From: Symbiodinium sp. CCMP2592
Lineage: Eukaryota; Sar; Dinophyceae; Suessiales; Symbiodiniaceae
Length of the DNA stretch: 64,000 nucleotides
Assembly: GCA_905221615.1 (NCBI GenBank)
Contig: CAJNDT010000513.1
Coordinates: 248,001 to 312,000, forward strand
Direction: 5' to 3'
Shown here: positions 38,401 to 62,309 of the stretch, in pieces
How the letters are laid out: each line of letters opens with the position of its first letter
How positions within the stretch are numbered: position 1 is the first letter of the stretch
Position numbers and translations under genes: made by a program
Notes under the pieces: generated by a model
What the model was told of the DNA's origin: nothing
Database searches by the model: none
Seen by the model: the letters and a program-made list of their open reading frames with translations, nothing else

Positions 38401-39735
38401 CAAAGACCCACCCATTCTGTGAACTAACTCACTGCTTGCTGATGAGCTGTGGAGGCATGGGGACGGGAGCAACTTAAAATCATGGAGAGACGCGCGACAA
38501 CGTCAATCTGAAGTGCGAGCTCATTCGTACTTCGAGTCCTTATGGCTACAAAACCCTATATACTCCCGACATAGACCCCACAACAAAAGAGGTGAGGTAA
38601 ACCATCTAAGAGCCGCATTGCACACTAGAGCCCTCAAAGAGCGAAGCTCGCGGTGCCTCAAATTGCTCATCGCGGATCTCTGCCTCCGCCTTCGAGTAGA
38701 GGGACACCGCCTGACAGGATGTGGTGAAAGCAGTGCAGCTCGAGATCTAAATAATCGTTACATTGGGGTTTGAAGGGGTTTACTTTGAGACAGTCCTAAA
38801 TGGGACGATGAAGGGATGTACTTGCTAGCACATCGATTTCTCAATCATTACATCAAGGTTTTTGAGGATTGAATGATGTCATACGGCGGCGTGCCGTCAT
38901 GTGGCTAGAGGTGTCAGCATCTTGGGCGTTTATGGCTTGAGCGTTTTGGCTAGGTGGCTGATTGCATGTAGCCAAATTCTCCTTGTTCACCAAAGCACCG
39001 TTACAACTGACTCGACGAAAAGAAACCGTCGATTCGCTTCATTGTCAGACCCTATCTACAGAACCCACCAGGTACCTCAAGCCCATGCGGTTTAATTAAC
39101 CAACCCCTCTACAGATCTCCACAGACTTCCGACTGCCCTGGTTTACTACACCGGCGGCTGAACCTGGATAACTGAAAAGGTTAGGTTTGGGAGTCTTGGG
39201 ACAAGCGACGCGGAATGAAAGCACGCAGCAAGCTGAACAACAACACGCCGGTATAGAATCTAACAGACGAAATGCATCTTGTTGACCAACTGCTGAAACA
39301 GCCCGTTGCCATAAGCCCTAGACCCCAAAGTGCTGGAGCCTGGCTACCGGTTAAGCTGCAGAGCTTCAGGGCTCCAGGACTACCCCGAAACACTAAACCT
39401 GGTCGAGTCTGGAGTCTTGCAGATTCTTGTATATGGGTGGTTGTCAATATTAGGGTCCCTTTTTGGGTCCTTATTATAATACGGCACCTATTATTTGCGG
39501 TACCCCAAAAGGGGCCATAATTTTGACAACTACCCACACACTGTTACATACTCTGAAAAGGTTTCGGGTGGTAGTACCGGAGAGTCGCGATCAGCAAACG
39601 TGCAACTTAACAACAAGAACTTCAACACTCAAAACCCGAAGCCTAAACCCTAAACCTCTAAACCCTAAAGAATCCCAGCCCCTGCACGACAACGGCCTCT
39701 CGTTTGTCTGCCATTGGCACCGCCTCTGCTTCTTG
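1218..39735 (-). CDS. TPR-repeat protein gene split into about 45 small exons
   Basis: Exons (minus, 5' to 3'): 39735-39682, 38710-38626, 38389-38351, 38044-37987, 36969-36906, 36719-36661, 35833-35746, 34689-34645, 34166-34116, 32421-32339, 31456-31400, 31079-31048, 30154-30060, 29495-29418, 29204-~29100, 29088-29051, 26654-26605, 24954-24887, 23714-23550, 22654-22589, 20978-20944, 20230-20159, ~19868-19840, 18989-18914, 16707-16635, 15435-15390, 15219-15179, 14376-14271, 13964-13933, 13555-13491, 12440-12398, 11240-11199, 10819-~10789, 10429-10370, 10017-9963, 9317-9256, 8276-8230, 7045-6974, 6308-6239, 5361-5326, 4124-4056, 3145-3110, 2865-2827, 2126-2079, 1466-1435, 1317-1218. Joined pieces read as kinesin-light-chain-like TPR helices, e.g. 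GDKRAEAM|AVLREAMANG, LANLHIK|DDNFEEAERLAKE and GDKRWSA|KLLFGVAQAHM. Ten consecutive junctions from 38044 to 29418 keep phase. TPR arrays are protein-binding scaffolds; the partner is unknown. The 5' end is not found, some exon ends are guesses, and spurious exons are possible. Confidence 0.72.
1308..1436. mobile_element. telomere-like array acting as an introner, 12-bp TSD
   Basis: GCGAAGTTGCCT occurs at 1308-1319 and again at 1425-1436, directly repeated on each side of about 105 bp that is nearly all CCCTAAA-type repeat. On the coding (minus) strand the inserted copy gives ...CAAG|GCAACTTCGC [TTAGGG repeats ...GTTTAG]|GCAACTTCGCC, a GC donor and AG|G acceptor (intron 1434-1318). Splicing leaves one copy of the duplicated target. 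Confidence 0.8.
1515..1651. mobile_element. family I2 TIR element inside a 22-bp direct repeat
   Basis: The body (about 1533-1629) matches copies at 39947-40058 and 62178-62309 (core TTTTTGGTATTGGGTAACTT, right end GGGCATCCTAG). The flanking 22 bp at 1515-1536 recur with one mismatch at 1630-1651, much longer than the 4-bp TSD seen for relatives. The left end is degraded. Confidence 0.6.
1736..1856. mobile_element. family E TIR element (degenerate)
   Basis: Family E consensus features: a start like GGGGCCTTAAT, then AATAGGGTTTTGGGG, ACTATAATCATAATAAGGA and an end like TTGAGGCCCCTATAT. This copy contains a C-tract and is diverged. Confidence 0.55.
1981..2080. mobile_element. family C TIR element next to a TPR splice donor
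   Basis: AATTAAGG/CCTTAGTTAA hairpin with a central GGGATCCC and right end TTTTGGAAGGT. CTCGACACCC is repeated on both sides (1974-1983 and 2071-2080), and the left terminus was lost. The element starts 8 nt inside the intron whose donor is at 2079/2078. Confidence 0.7.
2144..2245. mobile_element. family A TIR element (copy 1)
   Basis: Termini GGGAGTTTCCGAAAAT and TTTTCGGAAGCTCCC; centre AAGGATCCTACTATTT. AGA is repeated at both flanks. It lies 18 nt upstream of the acceptor of TPR exon 2126-2079. Confidence 0.8.
2965..3055. repeat. CATG/CATA-rich microsatellite
   Basis: An irregular run of CATACATG, CATG and CATC units inside a TPR intron. Confidence 0.7.
4550..4642. repeat. inverted (CA)n / (TG)n pair
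   Basis: A (CA)9-type run at 4552-4567 and a (TG)14-type run at 4612-4639 face each other across about 45 bp, so the strand could fold into a hairpin. Confidence 0.7.
5059..5160. mobile_element. family D TIR element (copy 1)
   Basis: CCTATAGTCTCCATTG...CAATGGAGACTATAGG with internal AGTTCCTTTTT / AAAGAAACTAC and a central AAGGATCCT. Flanks read CTA|...|TAG, consistent with a TA TSD as in Tc1/mariner-type MITEs. Confidence 0.8.
6112..6222. mobile_element. family I TIR element, TSD CCTA
   Basis: CTGGACCCAAGAGTAACCTG... ...CCTACTCTAGGTCCTAG. CCTA occurs immediately on each side. It ends about 16 nt from the donor of TPR exon 6308-6239. Confidence 0.75.
6320..6545. repeat. degenerate TTTAGGG array
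   Basis: About 30 imperfect TTTAGGGG/GTTTAGGG units in the intron just upstream (minus strand) of exon 6308-6239. Confidence 0.8.
7111..7392. mobile_element. half family A + family B + complete family A cluster
   Basis: A family A left half (7111-7132) is broken by a family B element (7137-7275: CTTGGAGGGTCGGGGGACTT ... CCCCGACCCTCCAAG). A complete family A copy follows at 7289-7392 with TSD ATGT on both sides. Confidence 0.75.
8088..8200. mobile_element. family G element (diverged)
   Basis: CCCTTAGAACCATAATAA ... TTCTCTTGAGTTTTATCTGA ... CCTAAGGA, shared with 18010-18215, 20756-20870 and 25205-25300. Confidence 0.6.
8275..8400. repeat. degenerate TTTAGGG array
   Basis: GGTTTAGGG-like units directly abutting the acceptor of TPR exon 8276-8230 (intron end CCCCAAG|G). 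Confidence 0.7.
9040..9235. repeat. CCCTAAA/CCCCAAA-rich stretch
   Basis: Mixed CCCTAAA, CCCCAAA and A-rich units in a TPR intron; not perfectly periodic. Confidence 0.6.
10588..10731. mobile_element. family F TIR element with (TA)n core
   Basis: GGTAAAAGGAGGGACCCTCA...TTAAGGGTCCCTCCTTTTCC. The centre is TATATA-rich (10628-10650) followed by CCCATTATATAG units. Confidence 0.75.
11475..11552. repeat. (CA)n microsatellite
   Basis: About 38 CA units with one CAA interruption. Confidence 0.95.
11971..12046. mobile_element. family D2 short TIR element
   Basis: GAGGCTCCATAGTAGTTCC ... GGAACTACTATGGAGCCT around a short loop; a D-like subfamily shared with 30215-30318 and 43179-43250. Confidence 0.7.
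12471..12571. repeat. TTTAGGG array
   Basis: GGTTTAGGG/GGGGTTTAGGG units upstream (minus strand) of TPR exon 12440-12398. Confidence 0.8.
12872..12976. mobile_element. family E TIR element
   Basis: GGGGCCTTAATAATTGGAAT...ATAATAAGGAACCTCCAAGATAG... with family E spacing. Confidence 0.65.
13570..13667. mobile_element. family A TIR element, TSD ATGT
   Basis: GGGAGTTTCCCGAAAATTAG ... TTGGGAAATTCCC; ATGT repeated on each side. It ends 14 nt before the acceptor of TPR exon 13555-13491 (CCGCCCCCAG|G). Confidence 0.8.
15584..15703. mobile_element. family Q TIR element
   Basis: CCCCAAAAAGGCAAATAAGC ... GCTTATGCTGATGTGCTTTT, with internal GATATCCC/GGGATATCCC. The second copy is at 18778-18897. Confidence 0.7.
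15821..15956 (+). mobile_element. family O TIR element
   Basis: AGGATCCTTAAGGGGGGGTG ... CACCCCCCCTTAAGGACATCCT, with internal GGGAAGCTTAGGGAG. Nearly identical to 25832-25977 in reverse orientation. Confidence 0.75.
15963..16048. mobile_element. family E TIR element (deleted copy)
   Basis: TGTAGGGGCCTTCATACTTA ... ATAATAAGGATCTAGGCCCC; about 20 bp shorter than other copies. Confidence 0.6.
16733..16830. repeat. TTTAGGG array
   Basis: About 12 GGTTTAGGG/GGGTTTGAGGG units, 26 bp upstream (minus strand) of the acceptor of TPR exon 16707-16635. Confidence 0.85.
18010..18215. mobile_element. family G element with nested family H (18084-18179)
   Basis: Outer G: CTATACCCCCCCTTAGAACC ... CCTAAGGAGACCGTAGGTTT. 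It is interrupted after TTATATGAACA by H (ACCTTAACCCCAAGTAACCT ... GGTAGGTTCCTTAGGGTCCA). H stands alone at 31124-31213. Confidence 0.75.
18307..18412. mobile_element. family P TIR element
   Basis: CAAAGGGTCCTAGGTTCTGT ... GTACTCTGGACCCTCTGGG. Confidence 0.65.
18778..18897. mobile_element. family Q TIR element beside a TPR exon
   Basis: CCCCCAAAAAGCACATAAGC ... GCTTATGCTTATGTGCTTTT. It begins about 17 nt past the donor of exon 18989-18914. Confidence 0.75.
19015..19095. mobile_element. family R element
   Basis: CTAGTCGGGTATCATGTGGA ... TTGGTTATATAGGGA, shared with 48970-49055. Termini not defined. Confidence 0.5.
19654..19764. mobile_element. family I TIR element, TSD ATTA
   Basis: CTAGACCCAAGAGTAACCTA ... 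CTACTCTGGGTCCTAG flanked by ATTA. Confidence 0.8.
20756..20870. mobile_element. family G element
   Basis: TACCCCCCCTAGAACTTTAG ... TTTTATATGAACAAAAA ... CCTAAGGAGACGACAGTTTA. Confidence 0.6.
21308..22088 (-). pseudogene. decayed non-LTR (LINE-type) reverse transcriptase fragment
   Basis: Minus-strand frames contain RT-like blocks: ALMDDALRAM, WGANPVCIQAALRAIEERF, GLEIDPKKT and, in another frame, ITLVRSAALWACETW. The blocks change frame between about 21740 and 21650, and the position expected to carry the catalytic ADD triplet reads RSS, so it is inactive. It lies in the TPR intron between exons 22654-22589 and 20978-20944, same strand. Family assignment rests on motif order only. Confidence 0.6.
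22220..22332. mobile_element. family I TIR element, TSD ATTA
   Basis: CTAGACCCAAGAGTAACCTA ... CTACTCTGGGTCCTAG, ATTA on both sides; about 90% like 19654-19764. Confidence 0.8.
22340..22580. repeat. degenerate CCCTAAA/CCCCAAT stretch
   Basis: About 240 bp of CCCTAAACC, CCCCAATCC and CCCTACAACC units, ending just past the GA-type donor of TPR exon 22654-22589. Confidence 0.75.
22665..22790. mobile_element. family B TIR element, 9-bp TSD, at a TPR acceptor
   Basis: CTTGGAGGATCGTGGGACTT ... AAGTCCCATGATCCTCCAAG. TGCGGTGTA is directly repeated at 22656-22664 and 22791-22799. On the coding strand the second copy supplies the acceptor CACCGCAG|G of exon 22654-22589. Confidence 0.85.
24196..24294. 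mobile_element. family D TIR element
   Basis: CCTATGGTCTCCATTGTAGT ... ACTACAATGGAGACTACAGG, central AAGGATCCC; CTA|...|TAG flanks. Confidence 0.8.
25021..25070. repeat. (GA)n microsatellite
   Basis: About 20 GA units with a GATA interruption. Confidence 0.9.
25205..25300. mobile_element. family G element
   Basis: TACCCCCTTAGGACCATAAT ... TTTTATATGAACAAAAATGA ... CCTAAGGAGACTACAGTTTA. Confidence 0.65.
25832..25977 (-). mobile_element. family O TIR element, 10-bp TSD
   Basis: TTAGGATGTCCTTAAGGGGG ... CCCCCCTTAAGGATCCT. ATAACTTTAG is directly repeated at 25822-25831 and 25978-25987. Inverted relative to 15821-15956. Confidence 0.8.
27479..27650. mobile_element. family S TIR element with internal duplication
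   Basis: TAATGTAGGAACCTGATTCA ... AATCAGGTTCCTACATTA. The 3' arm (ACCCTAATAAAGGCCCAAG...) is tandemly duplicated around a CCCCCCAAACCCTACTAG spacer. Confidence 0.75.
27728..27835. mobile_element. family E TIR element
   Basis: TAATGTAGGGTCCTTAAATA ... AATAAGGAACCACCAAAATA ... TTGAGGCCCCTATAGTA. Confidence 0.65.
29389..29416. repeat. (CA)n at a splice donor
   Basis: About 12 CA units. On the coding strand it starts immediately at the end of TPR exon 29495-29418 (GGGCAT|GTGTGTG...), so the GT run may supply the donor. Confidence 0.8.
29692..29825. mobile_element. family F TIR element
   Basis: CAAAGGGGAAAAGGAGGGAC ... GTCCCTCCCTCCTTTTACCC with TATA-rich centre. Confidence 0.8.
30215..30318. 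mobile_element. family D2 TIR element
   Basis: CTACCCGAAGGCCCCATAGT ... ACTATGGGGCCTATGGGTA. Confidence 0.7.
30455..30585. mobile_element. family F TIR element
   Basis: CAAACGGGAAAAGGGGGACC ... GGGTCCCTCCTTTTACCCTT; close to 29692-29825. Confidence 0.75.
30764..30873. mobile_element. family D TIR element
   Basis: CCTATAGTCTCCATTGTAGT ... TGCAATGGAGACTATAGG. Confidence 0.8.
31124..31213. mobile_element. family H TIR element (solo)
   Basis: ACCTTAACTGCAAGTAACCT ... GGTAGGTTCCTTGGGGTCCA; defines the ends of the nested copy at 18084-18179. Confidence 0.7.
31288..31388 (+). mobile_element. family J TIR element
   Basis: TTGGTGATATAAATCCTGCA ... GTAATGCATGTTTTCTATAT with AAGGATCCTAGACTATGGG. Inverted relative to 49676-49785. 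It ends about 12 nt from the donor of TPR exon 31456-31400. Confidence 0.7.
32226..32334. mobile_element. family P TIR element, TSD CATC, at a TPR donor
   Basis: CCAAAAGGGTCCAAAGTAC ... GTACTTAGGACCCTTTGGG; CATC on each side. On the coding strand the TSD (GATG) lies exactly at the GA-type donor of exon 32421-32339. Confidence 0.8.
32609..32716. mobile_element. family C TIR element
   Basis: CCAGACCTTCCAAAAAACCT ... GGGATTTTGGAAGGTCTGG; centre TTAGGGATCCTACTATGATT. Confidence 0.8.
33314..33524. mobile_element. family E element with nested family D (33393-33492)
   Basis: Outer E: AATGTAGGAGCCTTCATCGC ... TTCTTTAGGCCCCTATCTTA. D sits at E's AAAACA|TA|GTGTAGG site with TA (now TG on one side) duplicated, so D inserted later. 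Confidence 0.8.
33826..34112. repeat. CCCTAAAC array (about 290 bp)
   Basis: The longest telomere-like array in the window: CCCTAAACCCCTAAACCC units with frequent variants. It ends 3 bp from the donor of TPR exon 34166-34116 (GGCAC|GATG). Confidence 0.9.
34167..34663. mobile_element. composite intron (C + 57-bp repeats + A) in a 19-bp direct repeat
   Basis: CCTCATCGATGCAGGAAAC occurs at 34166-34184 and 34644-34662. Between them are family C (34187-34295), four 57-bp tandem units (34314-34541) and family A (34546-34645). On the coding strand each repeat carries GATGAG|G, so the acceptor (GATGAG|GCAGG) comes from the duplicated copy; joining the flanks gives one open TPR exon. Confidence 0.75.
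34314..34541 (+). repeat. 57-bp tandem repeat, 4 units
   Basis: Unit begins TTAATCCTTTAAGGGTTCCT and ends AAAGGGTTTAGGG; unit starts at about 34314, 34371, 34428 and 34485. Two inverted units lie at 37035-37145. Confidence 0.9.
34993..35096. mobile_element. family E TIR element
   Basis: TAATGTAGGGGTCCTGAATA ... GGAACCACCAAAATAGTGTA ... TTTAGGCTCGTATATTA. Confidence 0.65.
35573..35737. mobile_element. partial K plus right half of family L
   Basis: CAGTAGAAGCCAGAAAGTTG (K left end) runs into the L tail ATTATTCAACTATTACTGAG...GTACCCAA. It looks like a deletion derivative of the K-in-L arrangement at 36293-36511. Its end is 8 nt from the donor of TPR exon 35833-35746. Confidence 0.6.
35927..36026. 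mobile_element. family A TIR element (diverged)
   Basis: GTCTCGGAAAATTGGGGGTA ... GAGGGTCCCTCTTTTCG with central AAGGATCCGACTATT. Confidence 0.65.
36064..36138. mobile_element. family S element (short)
   Basis: TAATGTAGGATCCTGATGAA ... GTCAGTTCCTACATTG. Confidence 0.65.
36293..36511. mobile_element. family L (hAT-like) element with nested family K
   Basis: L termini TTGGGTACTGCCCC ... GGGGGCAGTACCCAA. TSD CAAAGAGG (36285-36292) / CAAAGGGG (36512-36519), 8 bp with one change. K (36318-36420: AGGTAAAAGCCAGAAAGTTG ... GGAGTTCCCTG) sits inside with TA on both sides. Confidence 0.85.
36531..36657. mobile_element. family C element on a splice donor, TSD TACCG
   Basis: CCCAGACCTTCCAACATCCC ... 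GGGATGTTGGAAGGTCTGGG; TACCG repeated on both sides. On the coding strand this makes ATCG|GTA[C element]CGGTAAGAG at the end of TPR exon 36719-36661, so both TSD copies contain a usable GT. Confidence 0.85.
36754..36873. mobile_element. family B TIR element
   Basis: CTTGGAAGGGCAGGGGACTT ... AAGTCCCCTGCCCTTCCAAG. Confidence 0.75.
37035..37145 (-). repeat. two inverted units of the 57-bp repeat
   Basis: AACCCTTAAAGGATTAACCC and related segments match the reverse complement of 34314-34541. Confidence 0.8.
37198..37290. mobile_element. family A TIR element (diverged)
   Basis: GGGAGTGTCCGAAAAGAGGG ... TACCCCTACTTTTCAGAAA, central TAGGATCCTTAG. Confidence 0.65.
37839..37941. mobile_element. family K TIR element, TA TSD
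   Basis: CAGGGAACTCCAGAAAGTTG ... AACTTTCTGGCTTTTACCT, TA on both sides; almost identical to the reverse complement of the nested copy at 36318-36420. Confidence 0.8.
38245..38329. mobile_element. truncated family A element
   Basis: GGGGGTTTCCGAAAATAAGG ... AAAATAAGGTACCCCT; right terminus absent. Confidence 0.65.
39434..39535. mobile_element. family M TIR element
   Basis: TGGGTGGTTGTCAATATTAG ... ATAATTTTGACAACTACCCA. Confidence 0.75.
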
Positions 39736-39946
39736 CTTCGGTCGTCGGCTCGATTTAGGGTTTAGGGTTTAAGACCACTTATGGATGAGGGCCTTACCAA
39801 CTGAGTAACTAAACTAGGGTTTGGGGGGATGTTACACTATAACTATAACAGGGGGCTGCAAGACATACTCTTGCAAGATATTCAGTCAGGAGAGGTGGTG
39901 TGATTGCTTCTTGGCTGACTGTCCGGATGAAACAGGACATCGGCTA

Positions 39947-40058
39947 CTAGGATACTCAGTAACCTAAGAAGAAAAAGGCCTCTCTTTTTGGTATTGGGTA
40001 ACTTTATAAGGAACCTAGGACTACAAAAAGGGAATAAGGGTACTACTGGGCATCCTAG
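39947..40058. mobile_element. family I2 TIR element
   Basis: CTAGGATACTCAGTAACCTA ... GGGCATCCTAG; best-preserved I2 copy. Confidence 0.75.
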
Positions 40059-40165
40059 ACAGAGTTTCTATATGTAGGCCTTCACAGAGTTCAGCGGTAG
40101 AGCAGATGCAGGGGCCGTTACATGTTCCCATGTGTACGTATAGGATGTTGGGCTATTTTGCAAAT

Positions 40166-40267
40166 GGGAGTTTCCGAAAATCAGGGGTACCTTATTTTGG
40201 GGACCTTATAATAAGGATCCTACTATTTAGGGTACTATATTAGGGTCCCCTATTTTCGGAAACTCCC
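40166..40267. mobile_element. family A TIR element, TSD AAAT
   Basis: GGGAGTTTCCGAAAATCAGG ... CCCTATTTTCGGAAACTCCC; AAAT on each side; a near-consensus copy. Confidence 0.85.
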
Positions 40268-40873
40268 AAATATGTAAACCTACGGGCTACCAGCGGGAAT
40301 TGACTACCAATACCCTCAGGCATGCATGACTACTCATACCCTAGGGCATGCAAGAGCCTAGGTTTTGGTGATTCTTGAAGCATTTCGACCTCGATCCCTC
40401 AGCCCCACCTGACCCTCGTAAAACCCTGGCTTTTTGGGGCTTCCTTGTTAATTATTGCTTCCAAAACAAATCCAACGAGTTTCTGAGAAAGTATGCCCTC
40501 TAAGACAAACCCTAAACCTGAGACCAATGCAATACATCGACTTTGACACCCCGAAGAGCACGATCATCTGGAGCCGAGGTGCTTTTCTCACAGCTTGGAG
40601 AGCAGGCGTGGAACGTGGAGCGTGGCGCGATTACTTCTGCAGAGTGCAGGTCCGATATGGTCAAGATTTCCAGGCAATGATCGCTGAAGTGATTGCCGGA
40701 GGACGAGGTTTCCCAGGAGTTCTGGTTGTAGCGACTCTATGCCAATGCCAAGCTTGCAGTGCAGTGGGAGAGTGGTTGCGTGGTAAACAGATAGAACCGT
40801 GCTCATGATCTTCAAGGACACGCCGCTTGAGCCCTGCACAGCCAGCAGCATCTGTCTGGGCAGTGTTCATGGG

Positions 40874-40996
40874 TTGGGTACTGCCCCCCATGCAGTAACA
40901 GTCTGTAATCGGGCTACTATTAAGGGTCTGATATATCTATATACTGAATATCTACTGAATATTATCCAACTGTTACTGAGTGGCGGCAGTACCCAC
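40874..40996. mobile_element. family L (hAT-like) element, 8-bp TSD
   Basis: TTGGGTACTGCCCCCC ... GGCGGCAGTACCCAC. TTCATGGG is directly repeated at 40866-40873 and 40997-41004. Confidence 0.85.
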
Positions 40997-41635
40997 TTCA
41001 TGGGCATACACCCAATTTAAATGGCTGGTAATTGCTGTAGACCGACTAAACCTGAAACTGGAGCCTGAAGGTACAAAAAACTAACACCGAAACTTCGGGG
41101 CAGTGGGAACACTGCATGCCTCAACCAGACATGCCAAACCATATAAGCCTTCATAGACCTTAAGACCCTCGCGCTGAACATCCTCAAAACTCTTACACCA
41201 AGCCAGCAAGGGCTGCAACATCGCGGCCGATAAAGCTCGAATGTGGGTTTACAAACTCACGGAGATAAATCTGAAAGTGTGTATACCAATATGGATAAGC
41301 ATGGGTTCTCATTTATCAACGAAGGTTGAAGGATAGACAGATAGATGGAAAGGAAACATATCGGAGAACAGCAGACGTTGAGGTCTAATGTAGACTCTAA
41401 CTTGGAGAATCCTGAGTATGAGGACCCGTACACAATGGTCACTCAACCTCCACAACTACTGGACTTTGAAGTAACCATGGAGAAAAAGTGTAGACTGTTA
41501 TTTCATCATGGTTCCTTTAAGGGGCAGGTACCAAAAACATGTATTCAAGTATGGTACTCCAAAACCAGGACTAGGCACTTTGACCTTCAGAACTTTAGAG
41601 ACTTGAGGGTTCAAGCAAGTGAGGTCTCAAACAGT

Positions 41636-41756
41636 ACTTAAAGGATCATGGGACTTAGTAATTGGGGTGATAAGTAAGGTAACTACCCTTATAAGTAGAC
41701 ATAGCCTTAGTTAAGATACTTATAACCCTACTTACTAAGTCCCATGATCCTCCAAG
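41636..41756. mobile_element. family B TIR element
   Basis: CTTAAAGGATCATGGGACTT ... AAGTCCCATGATCCTCCAAG. Confidence 0.75.
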
Positions 41757-42479
41757 TAGTACGAACGGGTTAATCTCTTATTGCGCACTATATTGGAGTT
41801 GCTTCCCGGGGTTGAACACTGGAGGTTGCCTTTTTTTCTCTCCAAGCTGCGAAAAATCTAGGACCATCGCACTTTCTTCTCGTGATGAGAAGAGCCAAGA
41901 AGGAAAGATCATGAACCCTGGGTTTAGGGTTCCGGGCTTTGGGTATAGGGTTTAGCATTTCGGGGTCCATTCGTTAGTGCTCGATGTTGGTAGATGACTC
42001 AAGATGATGTAGAGGCAGCAAAGGCAACTCGTCTCCAATTCAACCCAGCTGGATGGGAGTATCGACCCGAATATTCATCCCCATGACTAGTAGGATGCTT
42101 GGTGTAAGGACCCTTGTTACAAAAGGCACCCCGCATTGAAGACACCCTCAGATCGGAAGCAATCCGCAGTTACCAGTGCATGCCAGCCAGTCTCCAGCTG
42201 AGCTCTCAATGTCAATGTGGGCACACTTCTTCTATGACGACTGGAGACCTAACCTCCGCTAACCCGCTTGAACCAAAAATGCAACTCCCTGACAATATGT
42301 CGTCCCAAGCCCTAAACCCAGACTCTAAACCCTGTAACCCCTAAACCCCTAACCCCAAAGCCTAAACCACACGGGAATTACACGCATGGAGACCCAGCTG
42401 GCATGCCGTGAGACTTCACTTCCGGGAGCCACAGGCTCGCTTTGCGAATCTGTGAGAACTAATATTAAGAACACAACCG

Positions 42480-42580
42480 GTTTATAGTTTGGAGTTTGGG
42501 GTTTAGGGGTTAGGGGGCTTAGGGTTTAGGGTTTGGGGTTTAGAGTTTGGGGTTTAGGGGTTTAGGGTTTGGAGTTTAGC
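42480..42580. repeat. TTTAGGG/TTTGGGG patch
   Basis: Imperfect GGTTTAGGG and GGTTTGGGG units. Confidence 0.7.
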
Positions 42581-43178
42581 GTTTCAAACTACGACTAGAG
42601 CTACGATAGCGGCTCCTACCAGGACTAGGATTACTATTGGGGCTGCTGATCCTGTTCCACTCAGGGCCCAGCGGAACTGCGAGTGTGTCAGCTTGATTCT
42701 TTGCGCTGCACATCTAGGGCTGTAGGGGTTTAGGGCTGTCTATGATGTGCAGCCGATAGCCTGGACAGTGAGCGAGTGTGTAGGACAGGCAGTGATGCTC
42801 AACAGCGTGAAATCGCATGCATGCGGCTCCCATCAATCACGACATCTTTTGGCTGGAATTGTCTCCAAATCCAGATCCGTTGAAGGCTGCTGTTGAAAAC
42901 ACACGACGCGCTTAGGGCCTAGTGGTCCAAACAATCTTGCCAACGCCCTGGGTTCAGAGACTCTCACAGCATTGAACTTGGTTGTTAGCCAGCGCTTGGC
43001 GTACAGCCGAGACGTCCTTGACAAGACATTCCGAATCTCAGACCGTTATCTGGCGACCTAGAAATATTGGTCGGTTTGAAGTTCAGGGCTTAGTAGTAAG
43101 GGTAATCCAAACTCAATTCGACAGCAATTAACTGAACAAAAACTCACGTCCCTAGATGCAGCATTTTCACGCATGTAA

Positions 43179-43250
43179 CCGTAGGCTCCATAGTAGTTCC
43201 TTTTTGGGATTGCCTTATATGATCCTAAATAATGAACCCCAAAAAGGAAT
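43179..43250. mobile_element. partial family D2 element
   Basis: GTAGGCTCCATAGTAGTTCC ... CCCCAAAAAGGAA; right terminus decayed. Confidence 0.6.
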
Positions 43251-43576
43251 CCGATAATTATTCAAATTTCCCGAGAGCTTAGCTCCCTGATAGACTTTAG
43301 GGCCTCATGTAGCAGCTGAAGAGCCGATCCCCAATGTGCCAGCTTTCCGTATTCGTAACTTCTGGTACATACCTTCCTGAACTAACCAGTGGTTTTGGAG
43401 TTCCCTGGGCTCTTTAGCTCCTTATTCAATAGGGGTTATCATCATCCCTGGCTCCTTAACTCCTCCAACATCGAAGGTTAGTTAAGCACTCTACTAGAAT
43501 ACCAAATACTCCACTTGGCTTCCATCGACATTTGCTTCGGGCGAACCACTAGCTGCCCTAGCTGTACTTTGAGCCA

Positions 43577-61488
<17,912 letters not shown>

Positions 61489-61498
61489 CGACCCATGG

Positions 61499-61600
61499 GG
61501 TCTTAGGTACTGTTATGGGGAATACTTCCCCAAATCATAAAAGTAACTCCTAATATAGAAACCCCACAGTCGACTTTCGAGGTACTTAGGACCCTTTGAT
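61499..61600. mobile_element. family P TIR element
   Basis: GGGTCTTAGGTACTGTTATG ... GAGGTACTTAGGACCCTTTG; 10 nt upstream (coding strand) of the first RER1 ATG. Confidence 0.65.
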
Positions 61601-61714
61601 TTGGGAGAGAAAGTTACAGATCTAGGGCCATGTGGGTGTTGAGGTTGGGCTTTTTCGGAACCCAGTCGAATCCTAAAGATGCAAGGATGTACGGATCCTA
61701 CTACTCAGGGTCTA

Positions 61715-61823
61715 CCTATAGTCTCCATTGTAGTTGCTTTTTTTGGTTATCCAATTATATGGTTAAAACCCTGTACTAGAGATTTGGGTTAACCAAAAAA
61801 GGAACTACAATGGAGACTATAGG
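61715..61823. mobile_element. family D TIR element
   Basis: CCTATAGTCTCCATTGTAGT ... AACTACAATGGAGACTATAGG. Confidence 0.8.
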
Positions 61824-62033
61824 TAGATTAGATTGGGTCCCCAACCTAAACCTGTCAGAGTCATTGCTCTGAGAACCCTCTTTCAGTTGGGGCTGTCTTA
61901 AAAAAGTTGGGGGCCGCGGGGACTTATGTAGGAAGCCTATCTTCGATATACTACACCCCTAAACTCTGAAAGCATGGACGCTGAACCCAAGACCCCAAAC
62001 TCAACCGACACAGCCGTATTTGGACTCATTTTT

Positions 62034-62138
62034 GGGGGGTTCCAAAAAAGTGGGGGACCCTAGTCTAGTACCCTAAATAGTAGGATCCTTATTATGAAGG
62101 CCACCAAATAAGGTACCCCCTAATTGTCGGAAACTACC
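62034..62138. mobile_element. family A TIR element
   Basis: GGGGGGTTCCAAAAAAGTGG ... CCTAATTGTCGGAAACTACC. Confidence 0.65.
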
Positions 62139-62177
62139 ATTTCTCGAGCCAGAGAGCCCCAACAGCCTTGACCAATT

Positions 62178-62309
62178 CGAGGATGCCCAATAACCTAGAA
62201 AAAAAGGGCTCCCCCTAAACCCTAAACCCTGAACGTTTTTGGTATTGGGTAACTTTATAAGGAACCTAGGACTACAAAAAGGGACTATGGGTACCACTGG
62301 GCATCCTAG
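62178..62309. mobile_element. family I2 element carrying a telomere-motif insert, TSD AATT
   Basis: CGAGGATGCCCAATAACCTA ... GGGCATCCTAG with AATT on each side. At about 62211-62233 a CCCCTAAACCCTAAACCCTG stretch replaces the CTCTC seen in sister copies. Confidence 0.8.

Larger units (their letters stand above)
39736..43576. other. no confident gene (between RER1 and the TPR gene)
   Basis: Contains TIR elements (39947, 40166, 40874, 41636, 43179), a TTTAGGG patch (42480-42580) and mixed sequence. The 5' exons of the TPR gene are probably here but I could not fix them. Candidates: minus 40840-40797 (GSSGVSLKIMST, AG|G acceptor, GT donor) and a 63-codon minus frame at 43024-42833. Confidence 0.4.

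Noticed and set aside
40455..40808. 117-codon plus-strand frame starting MLPKQIQRVSEK
   Set aside because: Reads smoothly, but the minus strand here also gives an exon-like piece with good splice sites and all confident genes are minus. No family recognised; left unassigned.
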